55,033 nucleotides of DNA from positions 1-55,033 of the forward strand of contig SVFO01000027.1 in the NCBI GenBank assembly GCA_015056795.1, given 5' to 3'. The translations under genes were made by a program, and so were the position numbers. The DNA is from Lachnospiraceae bacterium. GTDB taxonomy: Bacteria; Bacillota; Clostridia; Lachnospirales; Lachnospiraceae. Below, in pieces: positions 16,809 through 24,124 of the stretch (position 1 is the stretch's first letter; the number at the start of each line of letters is the position of its first letter). The notes under the pieces are model-generated. The model did not search any database. It was not told the origin of the DNA and saw only the letters and a program-made list of their open reading frames with translations.

Positions 16809-17207
16809 CTACAAACATGCAAATGGAAGTAAATCTTTTATTCCCACCTTTACCAGCTTATTCTCATAATCATTAAGAATAACCTTAATATCCGGACAAT
16901 ACTCTATCAGCATTTGTCTGCAATTTCCGCATGGTGCTATGACTTTATTTGGAAAATCCTTATGAACCGCAACAATGGTGTCAAATTCCCGTTCTCCTGC
17001 AGAGATAGCTATTCCCATAGTGATATATTCCGCACATGAGCCATGTATCCCATCACAGTTCACACCCGAATAAACATTACCGTTTTTACACCTGATAGCA
17101 GCTCCCACCGTATGATTGTACTTTTTATCATCAAAATTGCTTTCTAATTTCGATAAAGCAATCTTTATCAATTCTTCGTCTTCTTTGTCTATTTCATAGA
17201 AAGTCAT
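16809..17207 (-). CDS. Cytidine/blasticidin-S deaminase-like protein
   Basis: A 132-residue zinc-dependent deaminase. The active site reads GSCAEYITMG (Cys as first zinc ligand, Glu as proton shuttle) near residue 57 and PCGNCRQ near 93, the other two zinc Cys. The SCAEY form and acidic sequence around it recall blasticidin-S deaminases, which sit in the same fold as tetrameric cytidine deaminase; substrate cannot be decided. It could salvage cytidine or detoxify a nucleoside antibiotic. The neighbours (GNAT acetyltransferase 15 bp upstream, NimA-like protein downstream) give the trio a drug-modification flavour. GGAGG precedes the ATG. Confidence 0.88.
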   Translation of the reverse strand: MTFYEIDKEDEELIKIALSKLESNFDDKKYNHTVGAAIRCKNGNVYSGVNCDGIHGSCAEYITMGIAISAGEREFDTIVAVHKDFPNKVIAPCGNCRQMLIEYCPDIKVILNDYENKLVKVGIKDLLPFACL

Positions 17208-17222
17208 ATTGTCCTCCCATTT

Positions 17223-17651
17223 CTATACTCGTTTGTATAAAACCGATACGTCATCCTTACTCAATCCGCATTTCCCATAGAATACTTCATTTGGTTCTAT
17301 AGACATTAACTGCACTACAGAAATCCCCTTTTTCTTTATTTCACTTTCGAGTTCTTTTAGCAAAGCCCTACCAATACCATGTTTTTTGTATCGGGGAACA
17401 ACAAAGAGTTCTGATACGTAAAAGAAATCCTCATCCGCATACGGATCTACATACCCAAGAAGCCCTCCTATTATTGTGTCTTCCTCTTCTGCAATCAAAC
17501 CAACGGACTGATAGTTACCTAATATAGCTTGTACTCTTCGAACAGCCCGCTCTGAGCTCCACTTTTCATTCCATGGTTCTTCTGAATATGCCTCAGACAA
17601 TGCTCTTGCCAATTCCTCTATATCGGCTTCTTTATAAAACCTATATTGCAT
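17223..17651 (-). CDS. GNAT-family N-acetyltransferase
   Basis: 142 residues from the ATG at 17651, which has GGGAG ten bases upstream; the frame extends 30 codons further but without coding character. Acetyl-CoA binding motif A is RYKKHGIGRALL near residues 92-103, preceded by the beta-4 strand FFYVSELFVVP. The opening MQYRFYKEADIEELARALSEAY and the EEPWNEKW segment are typical of GNATs annotated as aminoglycoside 6'-acetyltransferase-like. Substrate is unproven. First gene of a three-gene minus-strand cluster in the island. Confidence 0.85.
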   Translation of the reverse strand: MQYRFYKEADIEELARALSEAYSEEPWNEKWSSERAVRRVQAILGNYQSVGLIAEEEDTIIGGLLGYVDPYADEDFFYVSELFVVPRYKKHGIGRALLKELESEIKKKGISVVQLMSIEPNEVFYGKCGLSKDDVSVLYKRV

Positions 17652-17876
17652 TCCTAACAATCTCCCTATCTGTGTATGGCGGATTATCCTGCAATTCAAT
17701 GCAAATGCTGGCTTATAGAATCCACATATATTAGCCAACAAATTCTCTTACACAACGTCTATAACGATTGAAACCGGTGTGCCAAGATTCCATTGCTTTT
17801 TGCATCCTCAAATTCGCAAATCGTCAAGTATCAAGAATAAGTATATCATGTTTTAGTCTTGAATAAAACAAAAAAG

Positions 17877-17911
17877 AACGGGAAGAAGGCACCACAAACC
17901 TTCTTCCCGTT
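17877..17911 (-). terminator. Terminator behind integrase remnant
   Basis: AACGGGAAGAAGG (17877-17889) pairs with CCTTCTTCCCGTT (17899-17911); on the minus strand CTTTTTTGTTTTATT follows. Confidence 0.9.
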
Positions 17912-17914
17912 TCG

Positions 17915-18172
17915 TCACCCGCTGGCCATCTTGGCAAAGAATTCGTCCATCTTCTCGGCATTCTTGACCTTCATCTCGTTCGTTACCGCAACATAGATCT
18001 TAAGAGTGACGTCGCAGTTCTTGTGTTGCAAGAGATTGGCCACGCTCTTACCGTCCATGCCCTGCATGATCACATTGGTGGCGCTAGTTGCTTCCTTCAA
18101 AAGCAACCGTTTTCCCCTGTTTATTTCATGTTTGTTGCCTTTTTCATCTTGCCAGGCTGGAGAAAGCAACAC
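17915..18172 (-). pseudogene. Tyrosine integrase, C-terminal remnant
   Basis: The last 45 residues match the end of a tyrosine recombinase: SVANLLQHKNCDVTLKIYVAV contains the GHxxxxTTLxxY box with the catalytic Tyr, although the expected Gly is Gln. The N-terminal 40 residues are weakly related to a TSATNVIMQGMD helix from the same domain and then lose similarity; the R-x-x-H region and all upstream domains are gone. It lies next to the tRNA-Lys and the inner att-like repeat, where an island integrase is expected. Confidence 0.75.
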
Positions 18173-18421
18173 ATATCTTCCGTCACTCTTGCCTTGTTGC
18201 CTTTTCAGCCTTCATGCTTCTTGAAAGGCAACATGTGGCGGTATTTATCCTACTTCTGTTGCTTTTTACCTCGCGTGGAAGCTCCGTCGTCTCTGGCGAG
18301 GCATTTCCCGAAAATCTTGCCGTTTTTGCCTCTTATGAGCAATCTGCCGCCGAACGGGCGCCGAACAAAGAAGAATCATTCACCGGGCATTCTTATGTTT
18401 TGACGAACAAAATGCATGCAT
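18173..18421. other. Gene-free debris between integrase remnant and tRNA-Lys
   Basis: No credible gene. Several overlapping short frames exist without family resemblance. A 9-bp inverted repeat GTTGCCTTT ... AAAGGCAAC (18196-18232) is the only local structure. Confidence 0.4.
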
Positions 18422-18464
18422 AAAAAAAGTCCTCTGCAAGCAAGCTTGCTCGGACTTTTATTTT
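18422..18464. terminator. Bidirectional terminator
   Basis: AAAAGTCC (18425-18432) pairs with GGACTTTT (18452-18459), with an inner GCAAGC/GCTTGC stem; T-runs flank both sides. Confidence 0.75.
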
Positions 18465-18479
18465 AAGCATGCGCTTGGC

Positions 18480-18549
18480 TCTGAATGATTGCAAAGAAAA
18501 AGCACCGCCCCAACGGATCAAGCCGTCAAAACAGTACTTTAGTGCGCGA
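18480..18549. repeat. att-like direct repeat, inner copy at tRNA-Lys 3' end
   Basis: 70 bp matching 14870-14938 with one extra base. It spans the last six to seven bases of tRNA-Lys and the following sequence, which read from the tRNA contains GCGGTGC before a TTTTTCTTT tract, i.e. the tRNA transcript end. Confidence 0.8.
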
Positions 18550-18615
18550 TCAGGGGCTCGAACCCTGGACACCCTGATTAAGAGTCAGGTGCTCTACCAA
18601 CTGAGCTAATCGCGC
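18543..18615 (-). tRNA. tRNA-Lys (anticodon CTT)
   Basis: Complete cloverleaf on the minus strand: acceptor GCGCGAT/ATCGCGC with discriminator A, D arm GCTC/GAGC, anticodon stem CCTGA/TCAGG with loop CTCTTAA giving CTT, and T arm CAGGG-TTCGAGC-CCCTG. CCA is not encoded. Its 3' end served as insertion site of the small island to its left. Confidence 0.96.
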
Positions 18616-18737
18616 GTTTTTTGTATTTCCCAAGCGCAAGATTGATTATATAGCAAGAACTTTTAAAATGCAAGCTTTTTTTTGAAATTTTTTAATTTTT
18701 TTTAATTTTCTGGTAAGAAACGAAAAATGCATGGAAA

Positions 18738-19190
18738 CTAATGGTTTTTCTGGCATTCTTTGCAATATCCGTAAAGCTCTATTTTGTGGGAAACCACGGT
18801 GAAATCGTCCACCTCGGCGTCAGCATGGTCATCATTGGCATGAAGGTGGGTTCCAGCCATGTGCAGGGGGCAATGCTCCAGTGGAATGCGACGATGGCAG
18901 TCAAGGCAGACGGCGTAATGAACATGACCAGGGTGGCGAAGCTCATAAACAATGGTCCCTTCTCCCATCCAGGTTGTCTTTTCTAGCAGATGATTCTCCT
19001 CGAAGGCCGCCAAAATACGGTAAACCGTAGAGATGGCATAGTTTTCCTGCTCCCATGCATCCATTCTGGCATAGATTTGTGCGGCGCTCAAGGGCTCCGT
19101 TGCCTCCTGCAGGATCTGATACACGCGTTTTCTTTGCTTTGTCCACTTTAATCCAGCGGGATATTCCTCCACCTTTTGCTTCTCTCCCAT
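18738..19190 (-). CDS. Fur-family metal-responsive regulator (Zur/Fur-like)
   Basis: 150 residues from the ATG preceded by GGAAGGAA; the ATG nine codons earlier has no ribosome site. The winged helix covers about 15-85 (TKQRKRVYQILQEATEPLSAAQIYARM, ISTVYRILAAFEENHLL). The dimer domain has the CLDCH and CKECQ Cys pairs of the structural zinc site and a His-rich segment HMAGTHLHANDDHADAE suited to metal sensing. It follows a heavy-metal permease gene on the same strand; a large palindrome at that gene's promoter is the likely operator. Which metal it senses is unclear, though the His-rich loop and the neighbour suggest zinc or manganese. Confidence 0.9.
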   Translation of the reverse strand: MGEKQKVEEYPAGLKWTKQRKRVYQILQEATEPLSAAQIYARMDAWEQENYAISTVYRILAAFEENHLLEKTTWMGEGTIVYELRHPGHVHYAVCLDCHRRIPLEHCPLHMAGTHLHANDDHADAEVDDFTVVSHKIELYGYCKECQKNH

Positions 19191-19223
19191 GGTATTTCCT
19201 TCCTCATCCGTTTCCATTTTATG

Positions 19224-19352
19224 ACACTGCTTGCTCTCGTGACTTATATCCCAATCAAGGGCTCTTCTCTGCGACTTTTATCTCTATCCGAGGCGCTCTG
19301 CGCGACTTTTACCTCAATCTTGGGCTCCTTCCTCCGCGAGTATTACCCCAAC
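19224..19352 (-). repeat. Four imperfect ~32-bp tandem repeats between permease and fur genes
   Basis: Read on the minus strand, units at 19352-19320 (33 bp), 19319-19289 (31), 19288-19257 (32) and 19256-19224 (33) share the core GATTGAGGTAAAAGTCGCG followed by an AG-rich half. The permease stop codon lies inside the first unit, so the array fills the intercistronic gap of the permease-fur operon. Confidence 0.75.
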
Positions 19353-20194
19353 AGAAAGCTTACGCCAATACCTACCACTGCACCGATCAGATATAGCAGG
19401 CTTAAAACCATCATGTTTTCTTTCATGTCGTGATTCACCTTAAACAGTACTAAAAGGCCCACGCCTGCATTCACCAGAAGGCCAGCCAGCATGGCTCCAA
19501 CGCCAAGTGCACCTTCGAGATAGAGCTCCGTAATGACAACGGAGGAACCGCAGTTGGGAATCAGGCCCACCAAGCCAGACAGTAACGGTCCTAGGATGGT
19601 TCTCTCCTTCAGCAGGGATGCCAATACTTCTTCCCCGCCAAACTCCAGCAACAGGTTCAGTCCAAATCCAATGACAAGGATAAACAGGCCAATTTTAATG
19701 GTATGCACCAGCGCGGATTTTAGGATTCCCTTTTCGCACTTACAATGCTCATGTTCGCATAACTCATGAATATGTCCCTGCTCTAGCTGCTTCTTTCGAT
19801 AGCAGAGATCCACGAGAAAGCCTGCCACTACGCCAATCACCATCTTCGCAAGTAAAATCTTCAAGATCAGCGCAGGTGCTGCCTGATGGGAAATTAAGAT
19901 CGGCAGCATTTCATCAGAGGTAGACAAGTAAATGGCCAGCAGGGTTCCCAGAGTGATCACGCGGCCTGCATAAAAATTGGATGCTGCTGCGGAAAAGCCA
20001 CACTGCGGCACAACACCAAGGACGCCTCCGACCAAGGGCCCGAACTTTCCTGATTTGCCCACCCAGGCATTAACCTTGTTCCCTGCCTTATGTTCCAGCC
20101 ATTCCATGGCAAAATAGGTTAAGAATAAAAAGGGAAGCAGCTTCGCCCCGTCGATCAGGGCATCCAACAATGCATCCCACAATATTTCAGACAT
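19343..20194 (-). CDS. ArsP_2-type putative heavy-metal (manganese/zinc) permease
   Basis: A 283-residue polytopic protein with about eight to ten helices in two pseudo-symmetric halves. Each half carries the family pair: GVVPQCGFSAAASN and GLIPNCGSSVVIT, with a conserved Cys in a membrane loop. The central hydrophilic segment is His/Cys-rich (GHIHELCEHEHCKCEKG), a probable metal-binding loop. The family is annotated as a putative 10-TM exporter or manganese transporter. It is followed by a Fur-type gene in the same operon and preceded by a palindromic operator. Confidence 0.88.
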   Translation of the reverse strand: MSEILWDALLDALIDGAKLLPFLFLTYFAMEWLEHKAGNKVNAWVGKSGKFGPLVGGVLGVVPQCGFSAAASNFYAGRVITLGTLLAIYLSTSDEMLPILISHQAAPALILKILLAKMVIGVVAGFLVDLCYRKKQLEQGHIHELCEHEHCKCEKGILKSALVHTIKIGLFILVIGFGLNLLLEFGGEEVLASLLKERTILGPLLSGLVGLIPNCGSSVVITELYLEGALGVGAMLAGLLVNAGVGLLVLFKVNHDMKENMMVLSLLYLIGAVVGIGVSFLLG

Positions 20195-20232
20195 GTTTCC
20201 ACCAATTACCTTCCTAAATCATAGCAACAAAA

Positions 20233-20298
20233 ATAGTTCTAAATGCAAATGCAATTCATTCGCATTTAGAACTATACCATAATTTCTAAGAATGTCAA
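20233..20298 (-). promoter_or_regulatory. Promoter and Fur-type operator of the metal permease-fur operon
   Basis: On the minus strand TTGACA (20298-20293) and TATAGT (20276-20271) are 16 bp apart. Overlapping the -10 is a 43-bp palindrome: ATAGTTCTAAATGCAAATG (20233-20251) and its inverse at 20257-20275 with one mismatch and a 5-bp centre. The nested AAATGC/GCATTT core fits a Fur-family double box. Confidence 0.8.
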
Positions 20299-20325
20299 GA
20301 AAAATTCTACAGATTCGAAAGGAAT

Positions 20326-21183
20326 TTATTCCCCGGCAATAAACAGCACGCCTAGCGTTCCTGGTCCGCAGTGGCTGGAAATTACGCCGCCTGCGCGAGT
20401 TTCAAGAATTTCCTCAAAATATCCAAGCTCCTGAAGCTGCTTCTTTACGGCTTCGACAATGGCAGGATCGCTTCCAGAATGCGTGATAAATATGCGATCC
20501 TTCACGGCCCCCTTCATCAGCGCCATCTGATCCTCCACATAGCTCCTTACAACGCGATCCATGTTTCCACGATACTTCTTTCCTACCTGCATGCTGCCGT
20601 CAATGACATGGATGCTCGGATGAAGCTTGATCGCACTGCCTACCAAGGCAGCCGTTCCGCTACAACGCCCGCCTCTATAGAGATAGACCAGCGTATCCAC
20701 CACAAAGCTTGCGCGCACCCTCAGGCGAAGCTTCATAATTTCGTCCACGACATCCTTTGCATGCTCTGCCTTCTGCGCAAGAACTGCTGCCTGAACGACT
20801 AAAAGACCAATCCCCGTAGACAAATTCATGGAGTCGATTACAAAGACACGATCCTCCAATTCCAAGGTTTTTGCCGCAACCTGCATTACGCTTCTGCTAG
20901 AGGACATACTGTCAGAAATATCAAAGAAGATCAGCTCATCATATTGCTCCATCTGCTGCTTCAAAAAATCTTCTGCCTCCGCAGGTGAAAAGGCTGCCGT
21001 TTTGGGCGTTTTCTTTACCTGATCCGACCAGGCATAAATATCCTTGGGCTGAATGTCTACGCAGTCTCTGTACTCATTCTCGCCGAGAATAACATGAAGC
21101 GGAAGAATGGAAATCCCATAACGATCGATTAACTCCTTGGATAAATCGCAAGTGCTGTCTGATGCTACCCCTATTTTTCCCAT
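20326..21183 (-). CDS. DegV-family fatty-acid-binding protein
   Basis: 285 residues, starting at the ATG after GGGGG (21183). The N-terminal GVASDSTCDLSKEL and the FFDISDSMSSSRSV segment are the fatty-acid binding loops of DegV/FakB proteins. FakB proteins hand acyl chains to the FakA kinase for phospholipid synthesis. The middle GGRCSGTAALVGSAIKLHPSI matches the family. No fakA is next to it, as is usual for stand-alone degV genes. Divergent from the unknown gene at 21361. Confidence 0.93.
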   Translation of the reverse strand: MGKIGVASDSTCDLSKELIDRYGISILPLHVILGENEYRDCVDIQPKDIYAWSDQVKKTPKTAAFSPAEAEDFLKQQMEQYDELIFFDISDSMSSSRSVMQVAAKTLELEDRVFVIDSMNLSTGIGLLVVQAAVLAQKAEHAKDVVDEIMKLRLRVRASFVVDTLVYLYRGGRCSGTAALVGSAIKLHPSIHVIDGSMQVGKKYRGNMDRVVRSYVEDQMALMKGAVKDRIFITHSGSDPAIVEAVKKQLQELGYFEEILETRAGGVISSHCGPGTLGVLFIAGE

Positions 21184-21274
21184 GATGACCCCCATTGTTA
21201 TCATGTGCTATTTTCCTTTTTCAGGAATCCTATTTAGTATATCATGATATCGCATCTTTTTTCAAGCGTGTCAT

Positions 21275-21303
21275 TTGACGAAAGTTCCGCCACGTGAGAT
21301 AAT
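21275..21303 (+). promoter_or_regulatory. Promoter for the unknown protein at 21361
   Basis: TTGACG (21275-21280) and GATAAT (21298-21303) with a 17-bp spacer, 57 bp before the start codon. Confidence 0.7.
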
Positions 21304-21360
21304 AAATCATACTTAATCAGCTTACGGAACCCATAGTCTCTATTCGAAAGGAGATTTGCC

Positions 21361-22278
21361 ATGAGTATCTTAGACAAGCTTCATAAGAATTTAAATCCTC
21401 CCCCCCCTGACATCCCTGGGAAAATCGATATTCCCGAGGAACCTCCCATCCCTATCTGTGGTGGCACGAGACATAGCCAGGACGCCGATGCCCCGACGGA
21501 AATTCATTCCCATGACCTTGTCTTTTTCAAGGCTGGCACGGAGGGTGGTCGAATGGGCATGCAATCTAGGGTCTATGCCGCCAAGGCCGAAAAAGGAACT
21601 TATATCGTCATCGCAGAGGACGAACCACGCTTTGCATTGCTGAGTCCTGACTGTGACTTTCTCTCACGCCTTGATGCACTGGTAAGGGAACAAAACCTTA
21701 TTCAAGGCAATGGCTATCATTCGCGTACGGCTGGGCTTCCTGCGGATTTTGGCGGTTCCATCGACATTCGCTATGCCTCTGGTGAATTTATCTCCAAGAG
21801 TGACAATCAGTCGCCCATCATCCCTCAGAAAGCGGACCAGGCCATTCACGAGATCTTTATGGATGCTTTCTCCTCTTGCCCGAAGGTACAGCTGCCAGAT
21901 CCTTCCCTCATTCGAAAGGTCGAATATCGGGAACAGGGGAAGGACAATTACAGCCTTCTCACCTTTGAGCGGGACGGGGAAGCAGCCAAGCTCTCTTCCG
22001 AAAATAAATACAGCTCCTCCGACAAGGTATATAAAAAGGAGGCGCTGGTTTCCGCATCAGCCTTTGACCGCATTACGGAGGACGTAAAAAAATATTGCCT
22101 GTTTGGTCTTGACGGTGTAGAAAAATACCATGTCTCTTCCTTTGAGCCCTCCAAAAAAGCCCTGACCTATGTGCTTTCTGACGGCTGCAAAATCGTCGTT
22201 CCTTACTTCTACGGCGTCATTGGAGGTGTCTCCGACATAGTTTTCGAAACGGAGCGCTATCTGAAGAGCCTTCTATAA
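21361..22278 (+). CDS. Hypothetical soluble protein
   Basis: A 305-residue protein with AAAGGAG well placed before the ATG and its own promoter and terminator. There is no signal peptide or membrane helix. The N-terminus is Pro-rich (NPPPPDIPG, IPEEPPIPICGG), then a mixed alpha/beta body with no motif I recognise. Codon use resembles its neighbours, and the antisense frames look like shadows. Function unknown. Confidence 0.8.
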   Translation: MSILDKLHKNLNPPPPDIPGKIDIPEEPPIPICGGTRHSQDADAPTEIHSHDLVFFKAGTEGGRMGMQSRVYAAKAEKGTYIVIAEDEPRFALLSPDCDFLSRLDALVREQNLIQGNGYHSRTAGLPADFGGSIDIRYASGEFISKSDNQSPIIPQKADQAIHEIFMDAFSSCPKVQLPDPSLIRKVEYREQGKDNYSLLTFERDGEAAKLSSENKYSSSDKVYKKEALVSASAFDRITEDVKKYCLFGLDGVEKYHVSSFEPSKKALTYVLSDGCKIVVPYFYGVIGGVSDIVFETERYLKSLL

Positions 22279-22380
22279 GCCACATACCTCTATGTATGCG
22301 AATCCTTGTTTCATAAACAAATGCTTCTTAAACGATTATTCCATAAGTAATGTTTCTTAAACGATTGTTCCACGTCAAAA

Positions 22381-22407
22381 GAGCCAGCGGAAATCTCCCG
22401 CTGGCTC
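22381..22407. terminator. Convergent terminator
   Basis: GAGCCAGCGG (22381-22390) pairs with CCGCTGGCTC (22398-22407). It serves the gene ending at 22278 and possibly the hydrogenase operon ending at 22424. Just before it, an approximately 30-bp unit containing TTCTTAAACGATT occurs twice (about 22318-22374). Confidence 0.75.
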
Positions 22408-22423
22408 GCTTTATGATGTTTGA

Positions 22424-24124
22424 TTACTCTAAAATATGTTCAATATGAAGCAGCTCATGTGCCTTATGGGACAACGGCTCGCCAAAGAATTCCTGATAGA
22501 GCTTTTGCACTTCCGGATTCTCATGAGAGTACCGAAGGTTGTTCTTCTGATCCAAGCCATACAGCACGCCAGCGCGCTCTGCCACGTCAGGTCCGTCATG
22601 GTGAATCGGCTGACCACCACCATTGACGCATCCGCCAGGACATGCCATGATCTCAACGAAATCATAGGTCACTTCCTTATTGCGAATTGCTTCTACAAGC
22701 TTTCTCGTGTTGACAAGACCGCTCGCCACGGCTACCTTTATGGGCGTTCCCGCAATGTCAAAGCTTGCTTCCTTCCAACCCTTTAGGCCTCTGACATCCT
22801 TAAAGGCATCGGGTTCGGGATTTGTCTTCGTCACAAGATAATGAGCGCTGCGAAGGGCTGCCTCCATAACGCCGCCCGTTGCGCCGAAGATCACGCCTGC
22901 GCCAGTGCCAGTTCCCAAAGGAGAATCGAAGTCATCCTCAGGAATCTCCTCAGGATTTACGAAGAAGGTCTTGATCAGACGGTTCATCTCTCTCGTCGTC
23001 AGAACGGCATCCACGTAGTCTCCACTGTTCTTCCAGGTAATCTCCTTCTTCTTTGCCGTACAAGGCATAATGGACACGCAGAAGATCTTCTCAGGCTCTA
23101 CGCCGAGCTTTTCTGCGAAATAGGTCTTTGCGACGGCACCAAACATTCCCTGCGGCGACTTCGCGGTAGAAAGACGGGGCAGCATGTCAGGATACTCACT
23201 TCTCATAAAGTGTACCCAGCCAGGACAGCAGGAGGTAAACATGGGCATGCCAGATTCCTTGATTTCAGGGAGTCTGTGAAGCAGCTCGCTTCCCTCCTCC
23301 ATAATGGTAAGATCCGCCGAAAACGTTGTGTCAAAGATATAGTCAAAGCCGGCATTTCTCAGGGCGCCCACCATGCGTTTTTCCGTTGCGAACGCCTTGG
23401 TCAGACCAAAGTCCTCTCCCCAGGTTGCACGAACGGCAGGAGCAATCTGTACGACAGTAATCAGATCAGGATTCTCAACGGCAAGAAGCACCTTCGTAAC
23501 GTCATCATGCTCTCTCAAAGCGCCTACGGGGCAGTTCACGATACACTGTCCGCAAATGGTACAATTCACGTCGCAGAACTGCTTGTTGTCGCGAACGCCA
23601 ACGGTCGTGTAGGAACCCGTATTAACAACATCCCATACGTGCATTCCCTGTACCTTGTCACAGGTCTGAACGCAGCGCATGCACTTCACGCACTTTGAGC
23701 TGTCGCGGATCAATGGGCTGTTTCTGTCCCACGCCTTCTCCTCGATGACATTTTCATAGCCGAGCTTCGTGATGTTTAAGTCATTTGCGACCTTCTGAAG
23801 CGTACAATTTCCGCTTCTTACACAGGTCGTACAATTCGTCTTATGCTGAGACAGGATCAGCTTCACGTTCGTCTTTCTCGTGATCCTTGCCTTCGCGCTG
23901 TTGGTATGGATGACCATGCCTTCCGTTACCACCGTGTTACATGCGGTAACACATCTCTCCACGCCTTCTACCTCGACAACGCAGATACGGCAGGCACCGA
24001 TCTCATTGATCTCCTTCAGGAAGCAGAGGGTAGGAATGTTGATGCCAACCTTCCTTGCAGCTTCAAGTATTGTAGTGCCGTCTTCCACGGACACGGGCTT
24101 ATTATCAATTGTTAAATTTACCAT
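22424..24124 (-). CDS. hydA: [FeFe] hydrogenase catalytic subunit, glutamate-synthase-linked type
   Basis: A 566-residue cytoplasmic hydrogenase interconverting protons and H2. From the N-terminus: a [2Fe-2S] domain (Cys near 34, 45, 48, 62), a His-Cys [4Fe-4S] site (QHKTNCTTC), two ferredoxin-type [4Fe-4S] clusters (CVKCMRCVQTC; CTICGQCIVNC), then the H-cluster domain with FTSCCPGW, MPCTAKKKE and MACPGGCVNGGG, which supply the conserved Cys residues. Its start overlaps the stop of the upstream flavoprotein gene by seven bases. Pairing with a NuoF/GltD-like partner is the hallmark of group A2 hydrogenases, whose physiological electron partner is not firmly known. Confidence 0.95.
   Translation of the reverse strand: MVNLTIDNKPVSVEDGTTILEAARKVGINIPTLCFLKEINEIGACRICVVEVEGVERCVTACNTVVTEGMVIHTNSAKARITRKTNVKLILSQHKTNCTTCVRSGNCTLQKVANDLNITKLGYENVIEEKAWDRNSPLIRDSSKCVKCMRCVQTCDKVQGMHVWDVVNTGSYTTVGVRDNKQFCDVNCTICGQCIVNCPVGALREHDDVTKVLLAVENPDLITVVQIAPAVRATWGEDFGLTKAFATEKRMVGALRNAGFDYIFDTTFSADLTIMEEGSELLHRLPEIKESGMPMFTSCCPGWVHFMRSEYPDMLPRLSTAKSPQGMFGAVAKTYFAEKLGVEPEKIFCVSIMPCTAKKKEITWKNSGDYVDAVLTTREMNRLIKTFFVNPEEIPEDDFDSPLGTGTGAGVIFGATGGVMEAALRSAHYLVTKTNPEPDAFKDVRGLKGWKEASFDIAGTPIKVAVASGLVNTRKLVEAIRNKEVTYDFVEIMACPGGCVNGGGQPIHHDGPDVAERAGVLYGLDQKNNLRYSHENPEVQKLYQEFFGEPLSHKAHELLHIEHILE

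Noticed and set aside
18006..18423. Overlapping plus-strand frames beside tRNA-Lys
   Set aside because: They run antisense to the integrase remnant and through debris; no consistent coding signal.
19224..19352. Tandem ~32-bp repeats as a CRISPR array
   Set aside because: Units are contiguous with no spacers, imperfect, and no cas genes are present.
22841..23698. Open frame antisense to hydA
   Set aside because: Shadow of the hydrogenase coding sequence; composition rich in His/Arg/Cys as typical of antisense frames.
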